Counted from the first letter of the stretch, positions 1 through 7,379 are shown. The stretch is 35,317 bases of DNA from Rhodobacteraceae bacterium MED-G08 (GCA_002457055.1 NTKT01000021.1:1-35317), one strand, 5' to 3'. Notes: generated by a model not told the origin, from the letters alone. Translations and numbers: made by a program.

Positions 1-135
1 CAGAAAAAGCACCGTACTTATGCGGAAATAACCTTTACTGTGCTAATTATTTTTGCAGTGGCATTGTTCGCTTCAAGCTTTGGTTGGATAGGACTTCTGT
101 TGTATTTTCTACTTGCCGCAGTTTTCTTTCGTTAA
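1..135 (+). CDS. 3' end of a membrane protein gene (5' truncated by window)
   Basis: Frame 1 is open from the first base to a TAA at 133-135, giving the last 44 residues of a protein. The tail has a basic stretch (QKKHRTYAE) followed by about 32 mostly hydrophobic residues and ends in FFR. This suggests one or two closely spaced membrane segments at the C-terminus. No family is recognisable from so short a piece. The reading is supported only by frame openness and composition; the start lies outside the window. Confidence 0.5.
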   Translation, partial: QKKHRTYAEITFTVLIIFAVALFASSFGWIGLLLYFLLAAVFFR

Positions 136-277
136 TTATGTGACAGCATGCCACATATATACTAAGTATATGAAAACAAATGTTTATTTAAAATATTTAG
201 ATATAAAATAATTTTTTTAATTGATTATTTTATATGACGAAACAGGTATGATTTTAAATATTTTACAGGAGAACAAC

Positions 278-436
278 ATGGGTGAACTCATGACTATATT
301 GGCGTTTGGCACACTTGGAACCTTTAGTGTGCTTGCATACATATCCGCTAGGGCTACAGATCGATTGAAAGACAATCCATCTCACAAAAAATCAACTCTG
401 TGCGCAACCAGTGACCATTGGGTTCAAACAAGGTAA
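278..436 (+). CDS. Small single-pass membrane protein, 52 aa, unknown function
   Basis: I place the start at the ATG at 278, which follows a good ribosome binding site (AGGAGAA at 268-274). The longer frame from 221 has no such site. The protein begins with a hydrophobic segment, about residues 4-22 (LMTILAFGTLGTFSVLAY). A charged, hydrophilic tail of about 28 residues follows and contains one Cys. This is the layout of many small inner-membrane proteins of marine alphaproteobacteria, but I do not recognise the family. A hairpin-like repeat lies 32 bases downstream (469-500) and may be its terminator. Confidence 0.5.
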   Translation: MGELMTILAFGTLGTFSVLAYISARATDRLKDNPSHKKSTLCATSDHWVQTR

Positions 437-468
437 AATTGTTGAAAAGCTTTAGTTTATATAAAATA

Positions 469-500
469 GTTTGGGCAGTTTAACTAGCCCCATCTCTACC
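469..500 (+). repeat. Hairpin-forming repeat, copy a (pairs with 8509-8540)
   Basis: This 32-bp stretch matches 8509-8540 at all but about four positions. Each copy can fold with GGGC pairing to GCCC around a loop containing GTTTAA, and each is followed by CATCTCTACC. Weaker similarity continues for about 20 bases. Copy b straddles the stop codon of the DUF1127 gene; copy a lies just after the small gene at 278-436. It may be a terminator without a U-tract, or the decayed 3' end of a second DUF1127-type gene. Confidence 0.45.
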
Positions 501-634
501 TTCAACGGCTAATATCACTGCTTCTTCAGCATTCGTTAGATTGGTAGGCTCACTATAATATTTCAACTGCGCGCTCGCTTTACGGTGACGTTAACGCGCA
601 AGCGGTAATTACAAAATTTTTAGAGGATAGGACA

Positions 635-1060
635 ATGAAAAACATTTTAGCTACAGCGGCACTAATCTTTACACCGGCATTTTCTGCACAGGCCGCCGAC
701 ATAACCGTAGATATGCTGAACAAACGCGACGATGGTGCGAAAATGGTATACTCACAGGACGTGGTACGTATGGATGTTGGCGATTCGGTCACATGGGTAC
801 CAACATCCAAGGGCCACAATGTTGAGATAATTGCTGCGCCAGATGGATATGATATTCCGAAGAAATCAAAATTAAGTAAAGACGTTAGCATTACATTCGA
901 TACTCCAGGGGTTTATTTATACCAGTGCACACCCCACAAAACGATGGGTATGCTGGGTGTAGTCGTTGTAGGTGACGGTCAAAACGATATATCAGGTGCC
1001 AAAGTTCGCGGTAAAAAAGCTCAGGAGAAACTTGCTGAACTAATGGAGCAACTGGGCTAA
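635..1060 (+). CDS. Pseudoazurin-type blue copper protein (periplasmic)
   Basis: This is a periplasmic type 1 copper electron carrier. In denitrifiers pseudoazurin passes electrons to nitrite reductase or other periplasmic oxidases. The 141-aa product has a signal peptide ending near residue 20 (FSAQA), then a cupredoxin fold. The copper ligands are visible: His61 in KGHNVE, Cys98 and His101 in YQCTPHK, and Met106. The Cys-x2-His-x4-Met spacing is the pseudoazurin pattern, and the length is normal for the family. The ATG at 635 follows AGAGGATAGG. The gene stands alone: no nitrite reductase or other denitrification gene is in the window, so the physiological partner is unknown. Confidence 0.9.
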   Translation: MKNILATAALIFTPAFSAQAADITVDMLNKRDDGAKMVYSQDVVRMDVGDSVTWVPTSKGHNVEIIAAPDGYDIPKKSKLSKDVSITFDTPGVYLYQCTPHKTMGMLGVVVVGDGQNDISGAKVRGKKAQEKLAELMEQLG

Positions 1061-1368
1061 TCCAGTCCAAAACGAGTTGTCATTAATTGCAGGTCTGAAG
1101 GCATTTACTGGGCAAGCTTTGGCATGCTGCTTTTCTGATAAAGCGTAAAATTCCTCTTTGTTAAAATAAGAAAACCCAAAGTTAAAAATCATGCAATATA
1201 AGACGCTAAACTCGTAGCAAACGAACTGATCCAAATAAGCGCCTTTGTGAGTGAGCAGGGGTATTGTGAGTTGGGTAGGGAAATTGGAATTCAAGTACAG
1301 TATCTACACTATAAACGATTGTTACAATTGGATGATTATCCTCTGTTTAGATAAACAGGAGAAAAGTA
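1061..1368. other. Intergenic stretch, no gene recognised
   Basis: About 300 bases between the pseudoazurin and NTF2-like genes. I see no protein-like frame, RNA gene, clear terminator or repeat here. A minus-strand frame of 84 codons crosses it, but its composition is not protein-like. It presumably holds the promoter of the 1369 gene. Confidence 0.5.
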
Positions 1369-1746
1369 ATGACCCCCAAAGAAACTGTCCAAGTCATATA
1401 CGATGCATTTGCTAGTGGTGATATGGAGAAATTTGCCTCTGTTTTTTCAGAGGATTGCATCTGTGTGATGAATGGTATGCATGCTGTGTCAGGTACGTAT
1501 CATGGTCGTGACGCTTTAATGACGCAAATGATGGCACGTGTTGGAAAGCACTTTCCCGATGGTGTGGCCTTTGAAAAGGTCAAAATGTTTGCTGAAGGAA
1601 ATAATGTTTTTACCATGGGGACAATTAAAGCTGATGGTTTAGAAATGTCTGTAGGGCACCATCATGTTGTGGAGGATGGCAAAGTCAAAGAAATGCACAT
1701 CTTCGATGATAGTCAAAAGTGGGCAATGACGTTAAAACCAATGTGA
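1369..1746 (+). CDS. NTF2-like / SnoaL-family protein
   Basis: A 125-aa protein with the layout of the NTF2-like superfamily. The N-terminal helix carries the common opening (ETVQVIYDAFASGDMEKF), followed by an FSEDCICVMNG strand, a GRDALMTQM helix, and C-terminal strands with paired His residues (VGHHHVVEDGKV). These small cone-shaped barrels act as isomerases, cyclases, dehydratases or plain binding proteins, so the family does not fix a substrate. The start is the ATG after CAGGAGAAAAGTA. There is no signal peptide, so it is cytoplasmic. It stands alone, without operon partners. Confidence 0.7.
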   Translation: MTPKETVQVIYDAFASGDMEKFASVFSEDCICVMNGMHAVSGTYHGRDALMTQMMARVGKHFPDGVAFEKVKMFAEGNNVFTMGTIKADGLEMSVGHHHVVEDGKVKEMHIFDDSQKWAMTLKPM

Positions 1747-1795
1747 ATATTGCTAGTTGTATGGCCGAGTACGGTTGGGTAGAGAATTAGTAATA

Positions 1796-1829
1796 ACCCT
1801 GAGGCTAAATAAGGTGCTCTCATTTTAGG
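1796..1829 (+). repeat. 34-bp intergenic repeat, copy 1
   Basis: One of three 34-bp copies (1796-1829, 2895-2928, 8596-8629), all on the same strand. They begin ACCCTGA, share TGCTCTC in the middle and end TTTAGG. All three lie between genes and none carries a reading frame. Copy 1 lies about 50 bp upstream of a serine recombinase relic, so the family may be mobile-element debris. A regulatory role cannot be excluded. Confidence 0.6.
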
Positions 1830-1877
1830 CGGTGGGCACGCAGGACCCTTCGCAAGTGACGGATATACGTAGTTGTA

Positions 1878-1960
1878 CTCTTACACAGATAGGGTGTTGC
1901 TTATAGCCAAGCAGTTAAACATTAGCAGGATGTCGGTGTATCGTAGCTTGTAGGGTTAGT
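1878..1960 (+). pseudogene. Relic of a serine recombinase (resolvase/invertase) 3' end, copy 1
   Basis: Read forwards, this stretch encodes a short piece ending in AKQLNISRMSVYRSL and a TAG stop. That is the C-terminal helix-turn-helix pattern of the resolvase/DNA invertase family (HTH_7-like). No catalytic domain is found upstream, so only the DNA-binding tail survives. The reverse complement of 9754-9836 is the same length and differs at four of 83 positions; there one change turns the TAG into CAG. The two copies form a long inverted repeat about 7.8 kb apart. Confidence 0.6.
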
Positions 1961-1965
1961 AGTTG

Positions 1966-2253
1966 TTATTGGTCATATGCAGCCAACACCAAGCCAGAAC
2001 ATGAATCTGTCCTGCTCTCTCCATAGAACTCGAGCATATGTTCTACGGTGTCTAGCCAGTTAACTCCATCTACTTCATCATCACCTGTTTTATCTATTTC
2101 ATCATATTCCATAATGCTTATGAACTCATTGTCGCTAGTGGAAATCAAACGCATAGAAAGAGCTTTTGAGTAATCATATTCGTTAATAGCCTTTATGAAG
2201 TCATCAACATATCCATCTTTTACCTTATATTTTACGACTGTAACTATATTCAA
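1966..2253 (-). CDS. Small protein, probably a dimeric alpha/beta barrel (ABM-like)
   Basis: A 95-aa cytoplasmic protein. The start is TTG at 2253, supported by AGGAG six bases upstream; no ATG lies near. It opens with a beta strand (IVTVVKYKVKDGYVDDF) typical of antibiotic biosynthesis monooxygenase/DABB-like barrels, which read as a strand followed by an amphipathic helix. A C-terminal helix carries WLDTVEHMLEFYG. The family assignment rests on this pattern only, and no catalytic residue can be named. It is transcribed after the GFA-type gene, with an orphan signal-peptide frame between them (2256-2339). That frame raises the possibility that the protein was once exported. Confidence 0.5.
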   Translation of the reverse strand: MNIVTVVKYKVKDGYVDDFIKAINEYDYSKALSMRLISTSDNEFISIMEYDEIDKTGDDEVDGVNWLDTVEHMLEFYGESRTDSCSGLVLAAYDQ

Positions 2254-2255
2254 CT

Positions 2256-2339
2256 TTAACTCCTATAAACTTGATCTGCGCTTGCACTCGCCTGATTAGC
2301 AAAGAGAACAACAGACAGTATAACTAGTAGCTTTTTCAT
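2256..2339 (-). pseudogene. Orphan signal-peptide frame, 27 aa, probably a broken secreted-protein start
   Basis: Reading leftwards from the ATG at 2339 gives a textbook signal peptide (MKKLLVILSVVLFANQASAS), then ADQVYRS and a stop. The stop is two bases before the TTG start of the next gene. It begins 12 bases after the stop of the GFA-type gene and has no clear ribosome binding site. Either the downstream gene lost its export signal by frameshift, or this is a short translated leader coupled to that gene. The signal-peptide character is clear; the fate is inference. Confidence 0.4.
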
Positions 2340-2351
2340 TGGTTAACATTA

Positions 2352-2801
2352 TCAAACATTCAATGGCGTTGCAGGAGTGCCATCAGAATTAAGACGATGT
2401 TTGCCGTAAACCGTATCATCTTCTCCGAAGGATACCCACTTCATACCTTCATCTGCAAACATGTGCATATCCACTGTTATGGATGATGGGTCGTCCAATG
2501 TTCCCAACATCATCACTTGGGCTTCAGGAAAACGTTCCGTGGTGACTGTTACCGTGGTTCCACACGATGGGCAAAAGTGAACGTTCAATGATCGACCGTG
2601 TTCAGGACTGGTGTAAATGTAAGTTTTTAGATCAGCGTGATTTAACGAAACGTTTCCTTTTTTATATCTCATACCAGAGCGAAACGCTGTGCCTGTGGCT
2701 TTCTGGCAAAACCGACAGTGACAGCCATAGGCCACTTCTGGATCATTGCTGAGTTCAAAACGGACTTTGCCGCACAGACATCCACCTGTATGTTTGGGCA
2801 T
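2352..2801 (-). CDS. GFA-domain zinc protein (formaldehyde-activating enzyme/CENP-V fold)
   Basis: A 149-aa cytoplasmic protein of the GFA/CENP-V fold. The zinc ligand pattern is complete: Cys8 and Cys10 (GGCLCG), Cys27, Cys29 and Cys32 (GCHCRFC), Cys77 and Cys80 (FCPSCG). The founding member was described as catalysing glutathione adduct formation with formaldehyde, but most family members have no proven substrate. I chose the ATG at 2801, where GGAGAAA lies upstream and the family's usual N-terminus (HTGGCLCG) begins. The ATG at 2858 would add 19 atypical residues. It appears to head a small leftward unit with the frames at 2339 and 2253. Confidence 0.8.
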   Translation of the reverse strand: MPKHTGGCLCGKVRFELSNDPEVAYGCHCRFCQKATGTAFRSGMRYKKGNVSLNHADLKTYIYTSPEHGRSLNVHFCPSCGTTVTVTTERFPEAQVMMLGTLDDPSSITVDMHMFADEGMKWVSFGEDDTVYGKHRLNSDGTPATPLNV

Positions 2802-2894
2802 ATTTTTTCTCCATGCTTTTCTAGCAACAGAGCACTTAGTTTGATTCACTTCAAGCATTGCTTACTACCCTTGCTTTAAATGCTCTCACAACAC

Positions 2895-2928
2895 ACCCTG
2901 AGACACATTAAGGTGCTCTCTTTTTAGG
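2895..2928 (+). repeat. 34-bp intergenic repeat, copy 2
   Basis: The second of the three 34-bp copies. It shares AAGGTGCTCTC and TTTTTAGG with copy 1. Copies 1 and 2 bracket the GFA unit as direct repeats about 1.1 kb apart, but no target-site duplication or transposase is visible. A sequence ACGGATATA follows at a distance after both copies. Confidence 0.55.
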
Positions 2929-3064
2929 GTGGGGCGGCAGCCGTAGATATTTTTAAGAGTGCTGAACGAGTACGCGTACTAGGTGAAACACGGATATATA
3001 TCATCACCGCATGGCAGATTATCTATTGGCTCGAAATTGCTAATGTCACACAATATTTATGTAA

Positions 3065-3097
3065 CAGTCATAAAAAGGTAACAATATGTTGTAAATT
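3065..3097 (+). promoter_or_regulatory. Pho box-like PhoB site with -10 element, upstream of the plcP-type operon
   Basis: Two tandem 11-mers lie at 3065-3075 (CAGTCATAAAA) and 3076-3086 (AGGTAACAATA). The first matches 10 of 11 positions of the Pho-box half site CTGTCATAAAA. The second keeps the GTAACA form seen in weaker half sites. A -10-like TAAATT sits at 3092-3097, about ten bases beyond the 18-bp core, which is the usual spacing where PhoB replaces the -35 element. Further TGTCACA (3044-3050) and TGTAACA (3060-3066) motifs lie upstream. This predicts induction by phosphate starvation. Confidence 0.55.
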
Positions 3098-3138
3098 AAA
3101 AGAGGTAAGTTTGCTGGAGTAGGAATGGAGAGGGGTAC

Positions 3139-3966
3139 TTGCAATATCCATCTGCGAATAAAGATCAGGTAAAATCTCACAGAACCCTTTTTATTTCAGA
3201 TCTACATCTGGGAGCGCGGGGTTGCCAGCCGGAAGCAATAATCGAATTCCTGAGGGAGTGTCGTGTAGATACAATTTATCTGGTTGGAGATATATTTGAC
3301 TTCTGGCATGTCGGGAAAATCCATTGGTCCAAGGTACACGACGAAATCATAGCGGAACTTAACCGATTGTGTATCAGCGGGATTCGCATAGTTTATCTGG
3401 TTGGAAATCACGATAAAAAAGCGCGGGAAGTCGCTTACAAGTATTTCCAAAAAGTCGAAATCGAAGAAACGGTTCTGCATCGCTCCGCCAATGGGAAAAA
3501 GTATCTCATTGCCCATGGCGACCAAGCAGATGGTCGGATCCTACGGTTGCATTTCATGACACTGTTCGGTAGCCGTCTTGATGCCTTGCTGAGGTCATTG
3601 GATAAATGGCTAAATTCAAATAAGAAACTGAGCTCTAACAAAAAAGGTTTTTTTAAGAGTATCATTTTCCAGTTCAACAAAGCTTTGTTCATGGGCGACC
3701 GCTTTGAAAGGCTACTCACAAAAATGGCAAAAGATGTTGGCGCAGACGGTGTCATTTGTGGACATTCGCACCGTCCTGGAATTTGGAAGCATAACGACTT
3801 AATTTATGCAAATTGTGGTGATTGGGTTGATAGTCTAACGGCTGTCACCGAAGATCATAACGGACACATCGAGTTGTTTGAATGGAAGCCTGAACCGAAA
3901 CCAAGGTCGCATCTTTTGCCGTTTTCTGAGGCTCAATTAGGAAACGAGCACGAGGTACGGACTTGA
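3139..3966 (+). CDS. plcP: PlcP-like phospholipase C (calcineurin-type metallophosphoesterase)
   Basis: This 275-aa cytoplasmic metallophosphoesterase belongs to the group often labelled UDP-2,3-diacylglucosamine hydrolase. In marine and rhizobial alphaproteobacteria it has been shown to act as phospholipase C (PlcP), releasing diacylglycerol during phosphate starvation. Metal-binding motifs are complete: Asp21 and His23 (SDLHLG), Asp51 (LVGDIFD), Asn90-His91-Asp92 (GNHD), His126 (AHGDQ), and His209 and His211 (GHSH), followed by NCGDWVDS. The length and the GDW motif fit PlcP better than LpxH (about 240 aa). The start is TTG at 3139 after GGAGAGGGG. It heads a four-gene operon under a Pho-box-like site and overlaps the next gene by four bases. 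Confidence 0.8.
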   Translation: MQYPSANKDQVKSHRTLFISDLHLGARGCQPEAIIEFLRECRVDTIYLVGDIFDFWHVGKIHWSKVHDEIIAELNRLCISGIRIVYLVGNHDKKAREVAYKYFQKVEIEETVLHRSANGKKYLIAHGDQADGRILRLHFMTLFGSRLDALLRSLDKWLNSNKKLSSNKKGFFKSIIFQFNKALFMGDRFERLLTKMAKDVGADGVICGHSHRPGIWKHNDLIYANCGDWVDSLTAVTEDHNGHIELFEWKPEPKPRSHLLPFSEAQLGNEHEVRT

Positions 3967-5066
3967 TCTTGCACAACAGTCCCTCCAAAACCGACAGCTT
4001 CAATCTGCCTGCTGTTCTAGCGAAGACTGTGGCACTGCCAGTTTTTACTCTAATATTTTTGATCCACCGGCTAGCATTCGCGTTGGACCTTATTCTGTTT
4101 CCCCAGCTGAAAAACGTTCCGATCAAAAAACCCCTTTTCATAGTGGGACTTCCTCGGAGCGGGACAACTACTGCGCATCGCTTGATGGCCAGCCATAAAG
4201 AGCTTTATACCTCAATGCCGTTGTGGGAGTTAATTTTTGCACCTGCATTATGTCAGAAATATCTCATTTGGGGAGTTTATCAGGCTGATGCAGCCATCGG
4301 AGGGCCAGTACATAAAGCAGTCAACTGGATACAAGTGAAGCTGGCTGCAATAATGGATAATATCCATCCAACAGGCTTGACTGACCCAGAAGAGGATTAT
4401 CTTGGCCTACTGCCATTCGACGGCTGTTTTCTGCGCGTTTTGATTTTTCCCTTCGCCAAGTCAACATGGGCTCTCGGCGATTTTTCATCCTTACCAGTTG
4501 CCAAGCGTCAGAAGCTAATAACGGCTTATCGTGGGCTAGTGCAGCGACATCTTAAATTTCGCGGGGAAGATAAGCGTTTACTCTCCAAAAACCCAAGTTT
4601 CACGAAATGGGTTAATGATTTGGCTAAAACATTCCCTGACGCAGGTTTTGTCGGAATGTACCGTGATTTGGAACAAGTTGTCCCTTCGCAACTCAGCTCA
4701 ATACATTTAGGCCTGCAGATTTTTGGCTACTCTGCAAAAGACCCAAGGATCGTCAAAAAGTTCGTAACGCTCCTCAAGCATTACGAAGACGGAATAAAGG
4801 AGCACGAAGAAAATCTTGGTTCGCGTATGTTGCCGCTTGATTTTAAAGCTATTGCTGACAAGCCAGAAAAGGCCGTAGAAGCGCTTTATGAGCACTTCCA
4901 CCTACCTAAAAGAAACAATCTGGATGCCGCACGGCTGTCTAACCTATTGGCAGAGACCAAGGCGTATAGGTCCAGGCATTCATATTCGCTTCGCGACTTT
5001 GGGTTGGAAGTTCAGGACCTGAAATCACCATTGACATCGCCACTCGTGAACAGCGCGGGAGCTTAG
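3963..5066 (+). CDS. Sulfotransferase family protein (membrane-associated)
   Basis: A 367-aa PAPS-dependent sulfotransferase-type protein. The 5'-phosphosulfate loop is clear at residues 61-70 (VGLPRSGTTT). A later MYRDLEQVVPSQLSSI segment fits the 3'-phosphate-binding strand and helix. A hydrophobic stretch at about 23-46 precedes the catalytic domain, so it is probably attached to the inner membrane, as expected for a lipid or glycolipid substrate. The start is TTG at 3963 within the stop of plcP (TTGA overlap), implying translational coupling. The acceptor is unknown; its place between PlcP and a glycosyltransferase suggests a lipid-linked sugar or diacylglycerol-derived lipid. Confidence 0.75.
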   Translation: MILHNSPSKTDSFNLPAVLAKTVALPVFTLIFLIHRLAFALDLILFPQLKNVPIKKPLFIVGLPRSGTTTAHRLMASHKELYTSMPLWELIFAPALCQKYLIWGVYQADAAIGGPVHKAVNWIQVKLAAIMDNIHPTGLTDPEEDYLGLLPFDGCFLRVLIFPFAKSTWALGDFSSLPVAKRQKLITAYRGLVQRHLKFRGEDKRLLSKNPSFTKWVNDLAKTFPDAGFVGMYRDLEQVVPSQLSSIHLGLQIFGYSAKDPRIVKKFVTLLKHYEDGIKEHEENLGSRMLPLDFKAIADKPEKAVEALYEHFHLPKRNNLDAARLSNLLAETKAYRSRHSYSLRDFGLEVQDLKSPLTSPLVNSAGA

Positions 5067-5074
5067 TTCTTTAG

Positions 5075-6262
5075 ATGAAGGCAATTACAAATCAATTCGA
5101 CGCTCATGTCCCAAAGGTATTATTCCCTTTGACGGAAGCTGTTTCTTTGACACAAACGGTAACTACACGCAGGTCTGATATCCGAATTGCCGTCGTCTCA
5201 GATGCTATTCCCGGGCGAAACGGTGTTGGGACGTATTATCTCGATTTGCTGGCCCAAATTCATACGAGAGTAGGAGCGGCTCAGCTTTTCTCACCGAGTG
5301 TTACGCCAGAGCGGACTTTGGAGAGGTTTGCCTTACCTCTTCCGGGGGATAAGACGCAGCGCTTAGCGTGGCCAAAAAAACACGAGCTTTTTAAGCAATT
5401 AGATGCGCTAAACCCGACCATGATAGTGATACCATCGCTCGGCATGTTTTCGTATTTCGGCCTACGTTATGCACTGAAAAAAGAAATTTCCCTCGTAGTC
5501 GTGAACCATACAGATTTCGATCATTTACTATCGCTCTACTGGCCCCAATGGCTGTCCCGACCGTTCCGAAAGATCCTAGCAACGATAAATCATTGGCTCT
5601 GCAAAAAAGCGGCCGGAATAGGTGTGATGAACGCTGAGGCAGAGCAGAAAGCATGGAAAGATGGAGCCTGTCTTGTTCAGATCATGGCGACTCCGCTCAA
5701 CACAGACTTTCTGACCCACCCAATCCAGCCGATTAAAGGTCCTATTAATCGGGCTATTTTCGTTGGTCGTTTGGCACCGGAAAAAGGCATTCATGAAATA
5801 TTGAATGCAGTTTATTCACTTCCGAAGATGCATTTCACAATTGTCGGAAACGGTCCGTTGAGGAAAAAAGTGCAAGAGGCAGCCAAGTCGTGTGAAAATC
5901 TATCATATCTCGGATGGCTACCACGCAAACGTGTGCGTGAAGAAATTGATGCAGCGCATATTCTGTTGTTGCCGTCTGCCTACGAAACATTCGGCACCGT
6001 CGCCTTAGAAGCTCTAGCGAGAGAGCGTTTTGTCGTTGTAAGCGAGGGATGTGGTATCTCAAAGTGGCCTTCACTTGCCAATGGGGTTTTCATTACTTCC
6101 CCAGAAACATCTTTGACCAAAGTCTTATCTGACATCCCTCAGCAAAAGCCTGAGGATCGAGACCGCCACGCCCGACAAAGTTGGCGAGCTGTCCGCGAAT
6201 TCAATGAAAAAGCGATATCGGATTGGTTGGACTTTCTTGACGCAGCCACTGCCAAACAATAA
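5075..6262 (+). CDS. GT4-family glycosyltransferase (probable glycolipid synthase)
   Basis: A 395-aa GT-B retaining glycosyltransferase. The N-terminal domain starts with IRIAVVSDAIPGRNGVGTYY, the acceptor-side loop. The C-terminal domain has the nucleotide-sugar region GRLAPEKG (231-238) and the E-x7-E motif Glu304/Glu312 (YETFGTVALEAL). It starts eight bases after the sulfotransferase stop. In other alphaproteobacteria a glycosyltransferase next to plcP (Agt type) transfers glucose, galactose or glucuronate to the diacylglycerol that PlcP makes, replacing phospholipids. I infer that role here; the donor sugar cannot be read from sequence. The first 34 residues look like a non-conserved extension. 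Confidence 0.8.
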   Translation: MKAITNQFDAHVPKVLFPLTEAVSLTQTVTTRRSDIRIAVVSDAIPGRNGVGTYYLDLLAQIHTRVGAAQLFSPSVTPERTLERFALPLPGDKTQRLAWPKKHELFKQLDALNPTMIVIPSLGMFSYFGLRYALKKEISLVVVNHTDFDHLLSLYWPQWLSRPFRKILATINHWLCKKAAGIGVMNAEAEQKAWKDGACLVQIMATPLNTDFLTHPIQPIKGPINRAIFVGRLAPEKGIHEILNAVYSLPKMHFTIVGNGPLRKKVQEAAKSCENLSYLGWLPRKRVREEIDAAHILLLPSAYETFGTVALEALARERFVVVSEGCGISKWPSLANGVFITSPETSLTKVLSDIPQQKPEDRDRHARQSWRAVREFNEKAISDWLDFLDAATAKQ

Positions 6263-6296
6263 CTAAAGATAGCCTAGGTAATAGGGGAACCCTCCA

Positions 6297-6986
6297 ATGA
6301 AGGCGCTTGTTTCCATACATGACGTGATGCCAAACACCATAAAAGAGGTAGCTGAGCTTTTGGAAATATGCCGCTCGTTCGGCCTTCGGCGGGTCACTTT
6401 GTTTGTTGTCCCAGGGCTAGATTGGCAACCAGCACAAATTAATCAACTTCGGCAGTGGCAGAAAAGGGGTTATGAACTGGCAGCACATGGATGGGTCCAT
6501 CGTTGCGTCTCAAAGAAGACATTCTGGCACCTTTTGCACGGCTTGATCTTATCTCGTGGTGTTGCCGAGCACTTGAGTCTAAATCCCAACGAGATTGTGG
6601 ATCTAATGCAAAAGTCATGCAATTGGTTTGTTAAAAACGGATTTGACCAACCTTCGCTCTATGTTCCTCCAGCCTGGGCGCTTGGGAGCATTTCGAAAAG
6701 GGGACTGCGCAGTTGCGGGTACACTTGGGTCGAAACTCTTTCAGGCGTAGTTTTTACCCAAACCGGACAGACAAAGCGTCTTCCATTAGTAGGGTTTGAA
6801 GCCGACACTTTCACCCGAGAGCTTGCACTTCGCGTACTCAATAACGTAGTCTTATGGATGCCAACAAACAAGCCCCTTCGCATTTCGATCCACCCTTACG
6901 ATCATAAATTAAGGATGGGCAAAAGTCTTCCCGCAATTTTGCAGCGTTGCACAAAGACGCTGAGTTATTCTGAGATAACAGTCTAA
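6297..6986 (+). CDS. NodB/DUF2334-type polysaccharide deacetylase
   Basis: A 229-aa deacetylase-fold protein, the last gene of the operon. The metal site is recognisable: Asp9 in VSIHDVMP, and His64 and His68 in AAHGWVH. A C-terminal ISIHPYDH motif supplies the second catalytic His. These enzymes remove acetyl groups from N-acetylated sugars or related amides. There is no signal peptide, so it acts on the cytoplasmic side. The start ATG follows AGGGGAA. After a glycosyltransferase, a cytoplasmic deacetylase would fit de-N-acetylation of a lipid-linked amino sugar, as in GPI or glucosaminyl-lipid synthesis. This is inference. Confidence 0.7.
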   Translation: MKALVSIHDVMPNTIKEVAELLEICRSFGLRRVTLFVVPGLDWQPAQINQLRQWQKRGYELAAHGWVHRCVSKKTFWHLLHGLILSRGVAEHLSLNPNEIVDLMQKSCNWFVKNGFDQPSLYVPPAWALGSISKRGLRSCGYTWVETLSGVVFTQTGQTKRLPLVGFEADTFTRELALRVLNNVVLWMPTNKPLRISIHPYDHKLRMGKSLPAILQRCTKTLSYSEITV

Positions 6987-7010
6987 GGAAAGGCCTGTAG
7001 CTAGTAGCTG

Positions 7011-7039
7011 CCGAGCAAGCAGGTATGCTTGGTTTCTTT
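7011..7039 (+). terminator. Possible terminator of the plcP operon
   Basis: CCGAGCA (7011-7017) pairs with TGCTTGG (7026-7032), with one G-T pair and an 8-base loop. TTTCTTT follows. It lies 24 bases after the deacetylase stop. The stem is modest and the U-tract imperfect. Confidence 0.35.
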
Positions 7040-7155
7040 GGTAAGGGTTCAATACATCCCAAAAAATTCCTATTCTAAATGAAGTAATCTTCATCGTCAT
7101 AAAACTTTCAATTCATTTTGGTAACGTTAAACAACTTATTAAGCTGAGGTAAGTG

Positions 7156-7290
7156 ATGTTAGATACAACATGGTCGAAAACCCTTGGGCTAATCCAAATT
7201 GGAGTAACTATGGAGGTGGTTATCTTGTTTGGAATATTGAGTTTCTCACTTATACTCCTAGGGATTTTAATCGCTTTGAACAGTAATTAG
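7156..7290 (+). CDS. Possible small membrane protein, 44 aa
   Basis: The ATG at 7156 follows GAGG with good spacing. An in-frame ATG at 7210, also preceded by GGAG, would give a 26-aa product. The C-terminal two thirds is one strongly hydrophobic helix (VVILFGILSFSLILLGILIA). It is too short for family recognition. Good initiation signals and a clean membrane helix support it; it may be a stand-alone microprotein. It lies in the 680-base gap after the plcP operon. Confidence 0.4.
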   Translation: MLDTTWSKTLGLIQIGVTMEVVILFGILSFSLILLGILIALNSN

Positions 7291-7379
7291 AAAACATAAT
7301 TCCTCAAAAATTAGGCTAGACCTATCGGCCATAAAAAAGCATCGAAATTATTACTTAATACTTGCTAAAGGGAAATATA

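Noticed and set aside
568-609. GC-rich inverted-repeat-like stretch (CGCTT/AAGCG) before the pseudoazurin gene
   Set aside because: Short arms with a large spacer and no match to a known operator; could be chance.
580-891. 103-codon minus-strand frame opposite the pseudoazurin gene
   Set aside because: It is antisense to a gene with full copper-site motifs and has no family resemblance.
3139-3966. Annotation of the phosphoesterase as LpxH
   Set aside because: Length, the GDW motif, the Pho-box-like site and the glycosyltransferase neighbour fit PlcP better; no lipid A genes are nearby.
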